Below are positions 47,882 through 56,593 of a DNA stretch of 64,000 nt, piece by piece. Where the stretch lies: contig JANLZB010000006.1 of the NCBI GenBank assembly GCA_031366005.1, forward strand, positions 1 to 64,000. The letters are read 5' to 3'. The notes below the pieces were generated by a model, which worked only from the letters and a program-made list of their open reading frames with translations, did no database searches and was not told the origin of the DNA. This stretch comes from JANLUX01 sp031366005 (GTDB taxonomy: Bacteria; Bacteroidota; Bacteroidia; AKYH767-A; OLB10). Each line of letters starts with the position of its first letter. Position 1 is the first letter of the stretch. A program made the translations under genes and the position numbers.

Positions 47882-49795
47882 TCAGGAATCAAGACTTACA
47901 AATTCAGAATTATTACTGATAAATTCCGGAACAATTTGTTTCATTTTCTTAACCAGTTCAAAATAATTTGTTGTGTTGATCATCCCTGACAGCTCATCTA
48001 TCTCAGCTGATATTTGCTGAAAATTATATTCACGAACGGTGGCAATCAAAATCTTTTCATGATGTGTAGGCAAAGTATTTTCTTTATTGTTTAACAATTC
48101 TTCGAAGAGCTTTTCACCCGGACGTAACCCTGAATATTTAATCGTAATGTCTTTATCTAGCTCCAATCCTGAAAGCTGAATCATTTTTTTTGCGAGATCA
48201 ACGATCCTGACAGGCACTCCCATATCAAACATAAAAATTTCACCTCCATTACCAATCGCACCTGCTTCAATCACAAGCTGGCAAGCTTCAGGAATGGTCA
48301 TAAAATAACGGGTGATGTCAGGATGTGTAACAGTAATCACTTTTCCTTCTTCAATTTGTTTTTTAAAAATATGAATCACTGATCCGTTTGAACCCAGCAC
48401 ATTTCCAAACCGTGTGGTAAGAAATTTTGTATCTGATATTTTATTTAAAGCCTGTGCATAAATCTCTGCAATGCGTTTACTGGCGCCCATGATACTGGAA
48501 GGATTTACTGCTTTATCAGTACTCACCATCACAAATTTTTTCACTTTGAATTCTGAAGCCAAATCTGCCATTAGCTTGGAACCAAAAACATTTGTCCTGA
48601 TTGCTTCACGCGGATTCATCTCCATCATAGGCACATGTTTATAAGCTGCAGCATGATAAATAATATCAGGATGAAACTGATTAAAAATATTCCTCATTCT
48701 TTCGTAGTCTCTTATATCAGCAATTACAATTGCAAATTTTGTATTTACAGATAATTGATCCAGTTCGAGTTCTAATTCATAAAGAGGGCTTTCTGCAATA
48801 TCCACCAGCACCAGTTTGCCTGGATTAAAATTCAGTAATTGTCTCACTATTTCACTGCCGATAGAACCGGCAGCACCTGTTATTAAAATTGTTTGACCAT
48901 CAAGCATGTGTTGAATATGATTAAGATCAAGTTTTATCGGATCGCGTTCAAGTAGGTCTTCAATTTTTATTTTTTTAATTTGCTTGAAGCTCAGCGCACC
49001 GTTGATCCAGCTTTTTACAGGCGGAACATTCAACACGTTAATATTATGTTGAAGCGATTTCTCAATCACTTCAGCACGGTTTGCATGGTTTATATTCTGA
49101 ATGGCAATGATCATCTGCCTCACTTCATTCATCCTGAGCAAATGATCCAACTGATCACGGGTATTAAAAATCTCAATTCCTTCAATTTGCTTTCCTATAA
49201 GTTTGGGATCATCATCAATAAAAGCCAACACACGGTATTTAGTTCCTGCATCACGATCGAGAGTGCGTTTGGTAATAATGCCTGCTTCACCGGCACCGTA
49301 AATAATTACAAAATCTTTTTCGCGTGATGGATTTGAAATTTCTGCATAAGCAACTTTTACTGCAAGCCTGCCAACAATCATTAAAAAATTAGCAATTAAA
49401 AAATCAATAATGATGATAGAAAATGGAACCACATACTTCTCAGTAAATAAATAGGAAAAAATATTGGCAACAGCCATAAAAACTGATCCGACAGCTAGCA
49501 TCTTTAAAATTCTGAATGCATCACGTGTACTGGTATAGCGAATAATACCCGAATAAGTTTCGAAATAAAAAAATGATAATATTCTTACCACAATTACAAA
49601 AGGAAACACATAGATGAAAGTTGCGATCTCCACCTTAGGCACTGAAAAATTAAATCTTAATACATACGCAAACACCAATGATAAAACGCAAAGTGATACA
49701 TCAATAAAGAAGATAATCCATCGCGGTGTAGTGCGTGAGTGAAAAAAAGTTTCTGTAATATTTTTAATAAAAGTCAATGTCTTATTGTTATTCAT
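47882..49795 (-). CDS. CapD/FlaA1/WbpM-type nucleotide-sugar 4,6-dehydratase, membrane form
   Basis: 637 residues. Four N-terminal membrane helices (about 15-145) are followed by a first Rossmann-like domain (IYGAGEAGIITKR, about 165) and the catalytic SDR domain (ITGAAGSIGSEIVRQLL, about 305; VSTDKAVNPSSIMGASKRIAE). The Met in MxxxK where most SDRs have Tyr is characteristic of this large family. It probably converts UDP-GlcNAc to a 4-keto-6-deoxy sugar for surface polysaccharide. It stands alone here but fits the polysaccharide cluster at 57-63 kb. Confidence 0.93.
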   Translation of the reverse strand: MNNNKTLTFIKNITETFFHSRTTPRWIIFFIDVSLCVLSLVFAYVLRFNFSVPKVEIATFIYVFPFVIVVRILSFFYFETYSGIIRYTSTRDAFRILKMLAVGSVFMAVANIFSYLFTEKYVVPFSIIIIDFLIANFLMIVGRLAVKVAYAEISNPSREKDFVIIYGAGEAGIITKRTLDRDAGTKYRVLAFIDDDPKLIGKQIEGIEIFNTRDQLDHLLRMNEVRQMIIAIQNINHANRAEVIEKSLQHNINVLNVPPVKSWINGALSFKQIKKIKIEDLLERDPIKLDLNHIQHMLDGQTILITGAAGSIGSEIVRQLLNFNPGKLVLVDIAESPLYELELELDQLSVNTKFAIVIADIRDYERMRNIFNQFHPDIIYHAAAYKHVPMMEMNPREAIRTNVFGSKLMADLASEFKVKKFVMVSTDKAVNPSSIMGASKRIAEIYAQALNKISDTKFLTTRFGNVLGSNGSVIHIFKKQIEEGKVITVTHPDITRYFMTIPEACQLVIEAGAIGNGGEIFMFDMGVPVRIVDLAKKMIQLSGLELDKDITIKYSGLRPGEKLFEELLNNKENTLPTHHEKILIATVREYNFQQISAEIDELSGMINTTNYFELVKKMKQIVPEFISNNSEFVSLDS

Positions 49796-49967
49796 TTGAA
49801 TCTGTTAATAATGCAACCTCCTGGGAGTTGCACATAATTAATCAGCAGGAAAAGTAAATGAAAAATTTGTCATGCCTGTATTTTTTCAAAATCTTTTCTT
49901 CGTTTTCAATAACAAATGCTAAAGCTTTTTAGAAAGATGAATTAATAAGGTATGTTGAAAAAAAATA

Positions 49968-50798
49968 TTAACCGTTTTTTTTCATTGCGAAATCTTTAAT
50001 TAATCTTATTCCGGCTGCAAAAAAGAAAACTGCACCGAGCATTGCAACAATAGATGAACCGGCAGGGAAATCATAATGATAAGAAACATTTAACCCGAAA
50101 AAAGCACCTGCAACGCTCACGATTAATGCTAATGCAACTACCGGTGAATGTTTTCGCGAGAGTAAAATAGCACTCACAGCTGGTATAATTAGATAAGAAA
50201 ATACAGGGATTACACCATTCATTCTTACTGCAAAAACAATAGAGAGCCCGATAGTAATGTAGAAAAGAAAATTCCAGATGTTGAAGATTCCAATGCTATG
50301 TCCTTCTCCATTTTCATAACGCTGCGTTAAATCAAAAAACTTTTTACGAAAGATAAAATGCAACAATGCAATGAGACCAAAAACAATTCCCACTGTAATT
50401 ATCTTATCTGATGTAACAGATAAAATATTACCAAACAAAACTTCCTGAATGTCTGAGTCGCCATGCGGAGTTTTTGATATCAGCATTACTGTAACTGCTG
50501 ATGCAATTGCATATAAAATTCCAATGATGGCTTCCTGCTTTAATCGTTTATCACGTATATTAATAAATGATAACAGAAATGCTCCGATGAGCGTAAAGGC
50601 AATCGGAATAGATGTTTGTCCTTTGCCAATGAAATCAGAGAATGCGACACCGAGAGAGGAGATTTGTCCCAATGCAAGATCAACAAAAACAATTCCTCTG
50701 CCTACCACATGTACTCCAAGATAAGAGAGCATCAATCCGGTGATTACACTTAGCAGGAATGCTTGCGTGATAAATTCGAGTTTAAACATTTCAAACAT
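49968..50798 (-). CDS. Metal ABC transporter permease, ZnuB-like
   Basis: 276 residues with about eight hydrophobic segments. MLSYLGVHVVGRGIVFVDLALGQISSLGVAFSDF and the PAVSAILLSRKHSPVVALALIVSVAGAFFGLNVSYHYDFPAGSS region match the ABC-3 family for Zn2+ or Mn2+. It partners the substrate-binding protein encoded just upstream. The ATPase subunit is missing from the cluster. The stretch between the two genes contains a fold-back heptamer repeat. Confidence 0.92.
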   Translation of the reverse strand: MFEMFKLEFITQAFLLSVITGLMLSYLGVHVVGRGIVFVDLALGQISSLGVAFSDFIGKGQTSIPIAFTLIGAFLLSFINIRDKRLKQEAIIGILYAIASAVTVMLISKTPHGDSDIQEVLFGNILSVTSDKIITVGIVFGLIALLHFIFRKKFFDLTQRYENGEGHSIGIFNIWNFLFYITIGLSIVFAVRMNGVIPVFSYLIIPAVSAILLSRKHSPVVALALIVSVAGAFFGLNVSYHYDFPAGSSIVAMLGAVFFFAAGIRLIKDFAMKKNG

Positions 50799-50809
50799 AG
50801 AAGAAGCGA

Positions 50810-50888
50810 TTTACGGTTTACGGTTTACATTTTACAGTTTTAGTCGTGCGAATGCCAACAGTAAACTGTAAAAACTGTAAACTGTAAA
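50810..50888. repeat. Fold-back heptamer array TTTACRG / CTGTAAA
   Basis: Four heptamers TTTACGG TTTACGG TTTACAT TTTACAG (50810-50837) and four complementary ones CAGTAAA CTGTAAA CTGTAAA CTGTAAA (50859-50888, with a 2-nt spacer), separated by 21 bases. The arms can pair into a long hairpin between znuA and znuB. The same family occurs at 59914-60046. Confidence 0.75.
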
Positions 50889-50889
50889 C

Positions 50890-51795
50890 TCATTTGAGTA
50901 CACTTATTAATTGGTTAATATCATAATCAAACACATCAAAATAATTTTTAACTGCATCAAATGCACCTGTTGATGTTGCAAGCACTAATGTTTTTGCGCC
51001 TGTTTGTTTAGTTACCACATCTGAAGAGGATGTGCTGAAATAAGGTGAAGTGATAATTGCTTTTATATTATTTGATTTTATTTCACCGATAATTTTTACG
51101 AGTTGCGATGGAGTAGGAGGGATGCCTGGTTTGGGTTCCATAAAATCAACAATTTTTAACCCGAAACGGTTTTCAAAATAACACCATTCATTATGATAAG
51201 CAATAATTTTTGCTCCTTTAAAAGGCGACATTTTAGCATTCCACTCTTTCAGCTTTACATCAATTTTTTCATCAAATGATTTGAGATTTGCAGCGAAATA
51301 ATCTTTATTTTCAGGGCTTACTCTTACCAATCCATCATATATATTTTTTGCAATTGTTTTTCCGTTTACAGGATCAAGCCAGTAATGCGGGTTACCAAAA
51401 ATATGAATATCACCTTCGGCACGATTGATACTTGACGGAACCTGCTGAAGTGTTACACCTTCTGATGCATCCACATAACCCCTATTTCCTTTTTGGATTT
51501 TTGTGTTTCGTGAACTGTTAAGTAATGATGGTGACCAACCTGCTTCTAAATCCAACCCTGTTGTTACAAACATATCAGCAGAAGAAAGTTTGATTATATA
51601 ACTTGGTTTAGGATCTACAAAATGTGGATTCTGATAACCTGTTGCAATAGAAGAAGCTTCCACTTTATTTCCGCCAATCAATTCGGTAATACTTTTTAAG
51701 TCCATCAATGTAGTTACCACTTTGATTGTACCTGCAAACATTTGTTGTGTTGACATAAACAGCAACACTATTATTATTTTAATTTTATTTTTCAT
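50890..51795 (-). CDS. Metal ABC transporter substrate-binding protein, ZnuA-like
   Basis: 301 residues. A signal peptide (1-21) precedes the cluster A-I fold. Metal-ligand candidates are His in YQNPHFVDPKPS, HIFGNPHYWLDP and IIAYHNEWCYF, with the fourth position in the C-terminal half. It lacks the His-rich loop typical of many ZnuA proteins. It delivers Zn2+ or Mn2+ to the permease downstream. It lies behind an outer-membrane barrel gene, with a (TTAATTC)9 array between them. Confidence 0.9.
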   Translation of the reverse strand: MKNKIKIIIVLLFMSTQQMFAGTIKVVTTLMDLKSITELIGGNKVEASSIATGYQNPHFVDPKPSYIIKLSSADMFVTTGLDLEAGWSPSLLNSSRNTKIQKGNRGYVDASEGVTLQQVPSSINRAEGDIHIFGNPHYWLDPVNGKTIAKNIYDGLVRVSPENKDYFAANLKSFDEKIDVKLKEWNAKMSPFKGAKIIAYHNEWCYFENRFGLKIVDFMEPKPGIPPTPSQLVKIIGEIKSNNIKAIITSPYFSTSSSDVVTKQTGAKTLVLATSTGAFDAVKNYFDVFDYDINQLISVLK

Positions 51796-51805
51796 TTTAG
51801 TTGTT

Positions 51806-51874
51806 TTAATTCTTAATTCTTAATTCTTAATTCTTAATTCTTAATTCTTAATTCTTAATTCTTAATTCTTAATT
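51806..51874. repeat. Heptanucleotide array (TTAATTC)9
   Basis: Nine perfect TTAATTC units followed by a partial TTAATT. It fills almost the whole gap between the outer-membrane barrel gene, whose stop codon overlaps the end of the array, and the znuA start 11 bp beyond the other end. A perfect array this long is prone to slippage, which would change the spacing in front of znuA. Confidence 0.95.
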
Positions 51875-53009
51875 AATACATATGTGCACCATGGCTGCCA
51901 ATAACAAATATCCATCTTAACATTGCTTCATAGTACCGCTTGTTAAATAGTGTATTGTCATCTGTAGTTTTTCCTTCAATCTCAATTTTCTGAAATTCTG
52001 TTGCGTACCATCCGAGTGTTAATGAGTATGCCTGTTGAATGTATTTATCAAAAAATGGAAGATTAGAATAATCGTATCTCGCACATGCGAAAGTTCTTTT
52101 AGCAATTTGAACATTCACCAATGAATACAATCCGATTGAATTTACAGTGAGTGTTTTACTATTAGCATTGCTGAAAAAAAATTCACTTTGCCAGGTGAAT
52201 GATTTATAAGTATTCATTCTGAGTGGTTTCCATTTAAGTGTTAAGTCCGCAGCAGCAATATTGGTAGTTGCAGCAGAGTCATTTGCGCCTGACATTCCTG
52301 ATAAGCCAAATTCGAGTGTGGTGTTTTTATTGAGATCCCAGAAATTTTTCAGGTGAGCAAGTGTTAGATACTGATCTTTATTACTTCTCACAAAGCTTGG
52401 ATTATCACGCGGCCCATCCGTTACTTCAAAAGTTAACTCCTGATAAAATTTTTGATTAGGTATCAGCCAGCTTAATGACAATCCTTCATCATTAATTCCT
52501 TCTTCACCAAAATAATTTACAAACGCATTTGGCATATCCACAAAGGAAAGCGCATGAGCATGAACAGGATTGATACGGCCAAGTGCGCCTTTAAATTTTC
52601 CGGCTTTCAATTGCAGATGTGCAGGCAATGATAAGGTAGTGAGATAACCTTCTTCTATTTCACCGCTGAATGCACCCGTTTCATTATTGCGTGAAACAGA
52701 ATAAAAGAAATCTGCTTTGGCATACGGATCAATTACTGATTGAAATGAAAACTCTGTCTCATGAAGGTTGGCATCAAAATGCCTGTTTTGATTACTGATA
52801 TAATTCAAACGGAAATCACCAATAACACTGATATTGGGATTGGCAGATGGTGCAGTACGCTGCTGTGTTGGAGTAATGTTATTTTGATTCGCATTCATTT
52901 CCTGTTCAATTTGTTTTAGGAGAACAGAATCAATAGCTGTGGAATCAGTTTGTGCATGTACAACACGCGCTGTAAACAGCATTAATAAAATAAATATATA
53001 CAATCGCAT
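51873..53009 (-). CDS. Outer-membrane beta-barrel protein of the metal-uptake cluster
   Basis: 378 residues with a signal peptide (1-19). A Gln/Asn-rich linker (about 30-58) is followed by alternating beta-strand patterns to the C-terminus, as in porin-like barrels. KAGKFKGALGRINPVHAHALSFVDMPNAFVNYFGEEG and a C-terminal GSHGAHMY contain several His that could bind metal. Position just upstream of znuA-znuB suggests an outer-membrane channel or binder for zinc or manganese; function is inferred from context. Confidence 0.78.
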   Translation of the reverse strand: MRLYIFILLMLFTARVVHAQTDSTAIDSVLLKQIEQEMNANQNNITPTQQRTAPSANPNISVIGDFRLNYISNQNRHFDANLHETEFSFQSVIDPYAKADFFYSVSRNNETGAFSGEIEEGYLTTLSLPAHLQLKAGKFKGALGRINPVHAHALSFVDMPNAFVNYFGEEGINDEGLSLSWLIPNQKFYQELTFEVTDGPRDNPSFVRSNKDQYLTLAHLKNFWDLNKNTTLEFGLSGMSGANDSAATTNIAAADLTLKWKPLRMNTYKSFTWQSEFFFSNANSKTLTVNSIGLYSLVNVQIAKRTFACARYDYSNLPFFDKYIQQAYSLTLGWYATEFQKIEIEGKTTDDNTLFNKRYYEAMLRWIFVIGSHGAHMY

Positions 53010-53100
53010 AAGGATGTTTCATTTTTAAGAATGGATTAAAGGAATGATAAACAGAAACCCTTACATTAGAATTTCTATCTAAGCTACAATACTGAAATTA

Positions 53101-53457
53101 TCAGCAATAAAAATATGCAGCGGGAGGTCCTCTTATTACAAAGCGTTGAACAACTTCAACTGAAAATGAAAGATCATTAAAACTATAATGCTCAATAATT
53201 CTGACAGCATTAGAAAAATTCATTGATGCATCAGAAGCATTATATGGCTGAACAAATACCTGGAAAATATCACAATGATGATGAATAGTACTGATGGCTA
53301 ATCCATCTGTTGGAATGCAATGAGTATCAACAGTGTCATCGTGACAAGTTAATTCATGAAGCAATTCTTTAGGCACAACAAAAAAAGTGCATGCCAATAA
53401 TAATACAACTGCAATATGTCTTTTAAAAGAATTCAAAATATCTGTTTGCTTACACAA
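53101..53457 (-). CDS. His/Cys-rich small envelope protein
   Basis: 118 residues. A hydrophobic segment (about 15-30, HIAVVLLLACTFFVVP) anchors or exports the protein. The rest carries LLHELTCHDDTVDTHCIP and ISTIHHHCDIFQVF, a clustering of His and Cys typical of metal-binding or metal-sensing envelope proteins in Bacteroidota metal loci. First gene of the leftward metal-uptake cluster. No family name recognised. Confidence 0.72.
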   Translation of the reverse strand: MCKQTDILNSFKRHIAVVLLLACTFFVVPKELLHELTCHDDTVDTHCIPTDGLAISTIHHHCDIFQVFVQPYNASDASMNFSNAVRIIEHYSFNDLSFSVEVVQRFVIRGPPAAYFYC

Positions 53458-53540
53458 AAGTAAACCACAATTTTAAAATTAAGCAAAAGCGCTCCCATAC
53501 TTCACTCAATCTTTATCAAATAAAACTTTAACTTTCGGAC

Positions 53541-54542
53541 ATGAAAAAAATCATCCCATTAATAATTCTCATGTTGAACCTTAATTTATCAAAAGGTCAA
53601 TCTATAACCGACACTGTTTTTTTTAACAATTACGTCACTCCAACTAATAATGATCTTGTCAATCATTTTTCTAATACATCATGGATCACTATGGATACTA
53701 TGCATGGAATAACGGGAGGAAGCTTAGATACACCAGATTCATTATCCTGGGGGAATGATTTAATAAGCTATTGTAAAAATTACAATAACGTTATTGATAC
53801 AATGATGATGACAACCGTTAGTTTTAAATACAATAGTTCATTAGTGATGCCGGCACCACATTATGAACGTGCAGTAGCAATATTTTATGAAGGCAATGTC
53901 ATCAACCATAACATTGCCTGTTATTTAAACAGAGATCGCACTGTCACCATTATAACTTACGGTGCAGTGGATGTTACATCACCCATTAACCTTACTAACG
54001 GACATTGGTATCGTTTTGCAACAGGATTAACCTGCCTTAGTTCAGCTCCGGGGGATTGGGTTTTAGCTTCTTGTTATATGTCTGATCTGGGGATAAGCGG
54101 AACAGCAAATCCTACGCCCGTTATGGCCGAAAATTTTACACTGGAAGATAGTGACATCGTAAACTCGCCTGAGTTCAATGTAAGAATTTGCGGAGCACGC
54201 TGGGGCGGAGGTGAATACCTTGACAACTTTACATTTCATGGAATACCAGGCACAAGTAATTGTGTTCCTGTTGCTGTAAATGAAAATGGTTCAGGTAGTG
54301 ATGCTATTTCAATTTTCCCTCAACCTGCATCAGATTTCCTGAATATCTCTTTCAATGAAAAATTTATTGATGCGCAAATTTCTTATTCAATTTTCGATAT
54401 AAGCGGTCGCGAAATGTTGCACGGTGATCTTTTGAAAAATGATTTAATTACTATACCCATTGGACAATTATCAGCCGGATTATATTTATTACAAATAAGA
54501 AGTGGTTCCGAATTGGTTTGTAGAAAATTAATTATTGAATAA
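53541..54542 (+). CDS. T9SS-secreted protein, unknown N-terminal domain
   Basis: 333 residues. A signal peptide (1-19) is followed by a beta-rich domain (about 20-245; GRTVTIITYGAVDVTSPINLTNGHWYRF-like strands) that could be a lectin-like sandwich. The C-terminal 75 residues (IFPQPASDFLNISF to ELVCRKLIIE) form a T9SS sorting domain. Divergent from the metal-uptake cluster. Ligand and function unknown. Confidence 0.8.
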   Translation: MKKIIPLIILMLNLNLSKGQSITDTVFFNNYVTPTNNDLVNHFSNTSWITMDTMHGITGGSLDTPDSLSWGNDLISYCKNYNNVIDTMMMTTVSFKYNSSLVMPAPHYERAVAIFYEGNVINHNIACYLNRDRTVTIITYGAVDVTSPINLTNGHWYRFATGLTCLSSAPGDWVLASCYMSDLGISGTANPTPVMAENFTLEDSDIVNSPEFNVRICGARWGGGEYLDNFTFHGIPGTSNCVPVAVNENGSGSDAISIFPQPASDFLNISFNEKFIDAQISYSIFDISGREMLHGDLLKNDLITIPIGQLSAGLYLLQIRSGSELVCRKLIIE

Positions 54543-54588
54543 TTTCATTTAAAGTTTATGGTAAATTACTCTGTTAAATAATTCAGTT

Positions 54589-55005
54589 TCATAACTGCAC
54601 CTTATATTTCTCTGCCATCTTTTTTATTTGTTCATCACTTATATGATGCACGTTTTTATTCCCATGACGATTCTCCACAGTTAATACAAAAATTCTGTAA
54701 TTGAATTCAGCAGCTAATTTAAAATAGGGTTCCATTTCCCATTCGATTGTAAATGTGTTGTCTACAAAAATTTTTTCAAATCCCATGTGCATTTGTTTTT
54801 GCGTTTGGGCTTCGCAACTTTTATAGGCAAGATGATTTTTAATAAATTCAAATGAATAATTTCCTAAGGCATCAGTAAAAAAACTGTCTATTGATAACAC
54901 CGGGTATTTACCGTTTTCTGAAAGCACTTCAGCCAATGTGGTTTTACCACTGCCAGGCAAACCACGTAATAGAATTAAAGATTTTATTTCGTTGTTATTT
55001 TTCAT
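54589..55005 (-). CDS. P-loop kinase, zeta-toxin/N4BP2L-like
   Basis: 138 residues from the ATG at 55005. An in-frame ATG at 55056 lies inside the neighbouring MITE and would add 17 residues of transposon-derived sequence, so it is not chosen. Walker A is LLRGLPGSGKTT; the region SIDSFFTDALGNYSFEF and VDNTFTIEWEMEPYFKLA match the small AAA_33/polynucleotide-kinase-like ATPases related to N4BP2-like proteins. Probably phosphorylates a nucleotide or nucleic-acid end; unproved. No antitoxin partner was seen. Confidence 0.85.
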   Translation of the reverse strand: MKNNNEIKSLILLRGLPGSGKTTLAEVLSENGKYPVLSIDSFFTDALGNYSFEFIKNHLAYKSCEAQTQKQMHMGFEKIFVDNTFTIEWEMEPYFKLAAEFNYRIFVLTVENRHGNKNVHHISDEQIKKMAEKYKVQL

Positions 55006-55022
55006 TTTAAGCGAAAGCTTTA

Positions 55023-55169
55023 GAGCCTCTTTAAATTTTATAAAATGCTGTCGCATTTGTACGCAAAAATCCCTAACCCCTAAAGAGGAACAATCACGAG
55101 TGAATGTTCCCCTTTAGGGTCGGGTTAAACGAGCGAAATAAATCTATTAAATAAAATTTAAACATGCTT
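55023..55169. mobile_element. 147-bp MITE with IS5-type ends and TTA target duplication
   Basis: Ends GAGCCTCTTTAAATTTTAT and AAGCATGTTTAAATTTTAT (16 of 19 matching), flanked by TTA on both sides (55020-55022 and 55170-55172). A strong internal hairpin pairs CCCCTAAAGAGGAACA with TGTTCCCCTTTAGGG. Non-coding. It is inserted 17 bp upstream of the P-loop kinase start codon and related to the MITE at 37167 and the IS at 14820. Confidence 0.85.
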
Positions 55170-55201
55170 TTAATTAAAATAATTTATTATTTAATCCCCA
55201 C

Positions 55202-55900
55202 CTATAAAATCTCTATCAACTCATTCAGGTTGGTGATAGTATGTGTAGGTTTAAAAGCCACAGGGATTTTTTGAGGATTAAGATGCACCTGGTCAATGCC
55301 TGCTGCATGAGCACCCGCAATATCTGCTTCAAAACTATCACCAACCATCAGACATTGTTTGCACGATAATTTTTCAGCACTCATTGCATGGAAAAAAATT
55401 GCAGGATCAGGTTTGTTAAAACCCACTTCTTCAGAGATAATAATTTGTTCAAAAAATGTATGCATTCCTGACTCGCGCAGCTTAATGATTTGTGATTCTT
55501 TAAAACCATTGGTGATTATGGATAAAGTATATTTTACTTTCAGATATTTTAACACATCAACAGCTCCCGGTAAAATATTTTTTTTATAAGGTGTCCGTTC
55601 AAGAAATAACCGCGACATTTTTTCTGCTAATTCAATATCATCAATACCATAATCATTCAGCGTATGCACAAATCTGTTTATGCGCAAAGCATCAGGACCA
55701 ATTTTATTTTCTGACCATAATCCCCACACTCTTTCATTGTGTGAGCGATAGCTTTTTAAAAATGTTTCAAGTGAAGTAATTCCCAGCGCTGCAAGATTTA
55801 ATTCAACATAAATTTCTGAAAGACTCTCAGCAGAATTACGATTTGTATCCCACAAAGTATGGTCGAGATCAAAGAAAATATGCTTGTATTTATTTATCAT
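55202..55900 (-). CDS. YjjG-family HAD pyrimidine nucleotidase
   Basis: 232 residues with the HAD core: FFDLDHTLWDT (nucleophile and acid-base Asp), ITNGFKESQ (motif II Thr), KPDPAIFFHA (Lys) and VGDSFEADIAGA (Asp motif). The DHTLWDT form and the length match YjjG-like noncanonical pyrimidine nucleotidases, which clean up aberrant nucleotides. Its start overlaps the end of the upstream membrane-protein gene by 11 bp. Confidence 0.9.
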   Translation of the reverse strand: MINKYKHIFFDLDHTLWDTNRNSAESLSEIYVELNLAALGITSLETFLKSYRSHNERVWGLWSENKIGPDALRINRFVHTLNDYGIDDIELAEKMSRLFLERTPYKKNILPGAVDVLKYLKVKYTLSIITNGFKESQIIKLRESGMHTFFEQIIISEEVGFNKPDPAIFFHAMSAEKLSCKQCLMVGDSFEADIAGAHAAGIDQVHLNPQKIPVAFKPTHTITNLNELIEIL

Positions 55901-56468
55901 CCTGAATCTGGTATTGAAGCTCTCTCACACTGCCTGCATGAAATATCTCAAACATCGAAGTCATAAATACCGACCAGAATAAAATAGAGAAGAACATATA
56001 GAGCATTACTTTTTTACGATTTTGTACAAGGCTTGACGCCATTACTGTTCCGATGGGTATTGATAAAATAACAGGAGTGACAAAAGCAATTCCAATCAAG
56101 CCATACTTCTGCCAAATCTTTACAATTCTACGGTTATGTGGTGTAAACAATTTTCTTTTATCACCATTTTCAATGTATTCATATTTTATTTCAATATCTC
56201 CTTCAATATCTGCAACCGGTTCTGAAAAAACTTCTTGCTTTTTAAATGTTCGCTTAACACGATGAACCAGCCAATGCCATGCGCGGAAAATGGGTTTGCT
56301 GAAAAAAGAAAAAACCACAACACCCAACATTCCTCCAATAACACAATAACTCACAGTTTCAAAAAATGTAAAATCATAATGTTTATCATAATATGCAAAT
56401 GGAGGCCCTGCAACAAATTTTACGCTGCTTAATAAAATTACCAATACTATTTTCCAAAACTCGTTCAT
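55890..56468 (-). CDS. Membrane protein, 192 aa, small-multidrug-export-like
   Basis: Four hydrophobic segments (about 5-22, 35-57, 120-145 and 155-175) with a charged cytoplasmic loop between the second and third. KYGLIGIAFVTPVILSIPIGTVMASSL resembles the conserved half of the Sm_multidrug_ex/COG2426 membrane family, but the match is not certain. Overlaps yjjG by 11 bp and may be co-expressed with it. Confidence 0.7.
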   Translation of the reverse strand: MNEFWKIVLVILLSSVKFVAGPPFAYYDKHYDFTFFETVSYCVIGGMLGVVVFSFFSKPIFRAWHWLVHRVKRTFKKQEVFSEPVADIEGDIEIKYEYIENGDKRKLFTPHNRRIVKIWQKYGLIGIAFVTPVILSIPIGTVMASSLVQNRKKVMLYMFFSILFWSVFMTSMFEIFHAGSVRELQYQIQDDK

Positions 56469-56593
56469 CTATTATGGGATTAAGTGATGAAGTTATGAGG
56501 TGATGCAGTTTTGTAACTCATATGTGAAAATGTTAAATACAAAAAAAATATTTGAGTCTTCATCACTTAGTTGTCTAAGTATTTGTACACAGA

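Noticed and set aside
54589..55056. P-loop kinase considered as zeta toxin of a toxin-antitoxin pair
   Set aside because: No small antitoxin-like gene is adjacent; upstream is a MITE and downstream a convergent T9SS gene.
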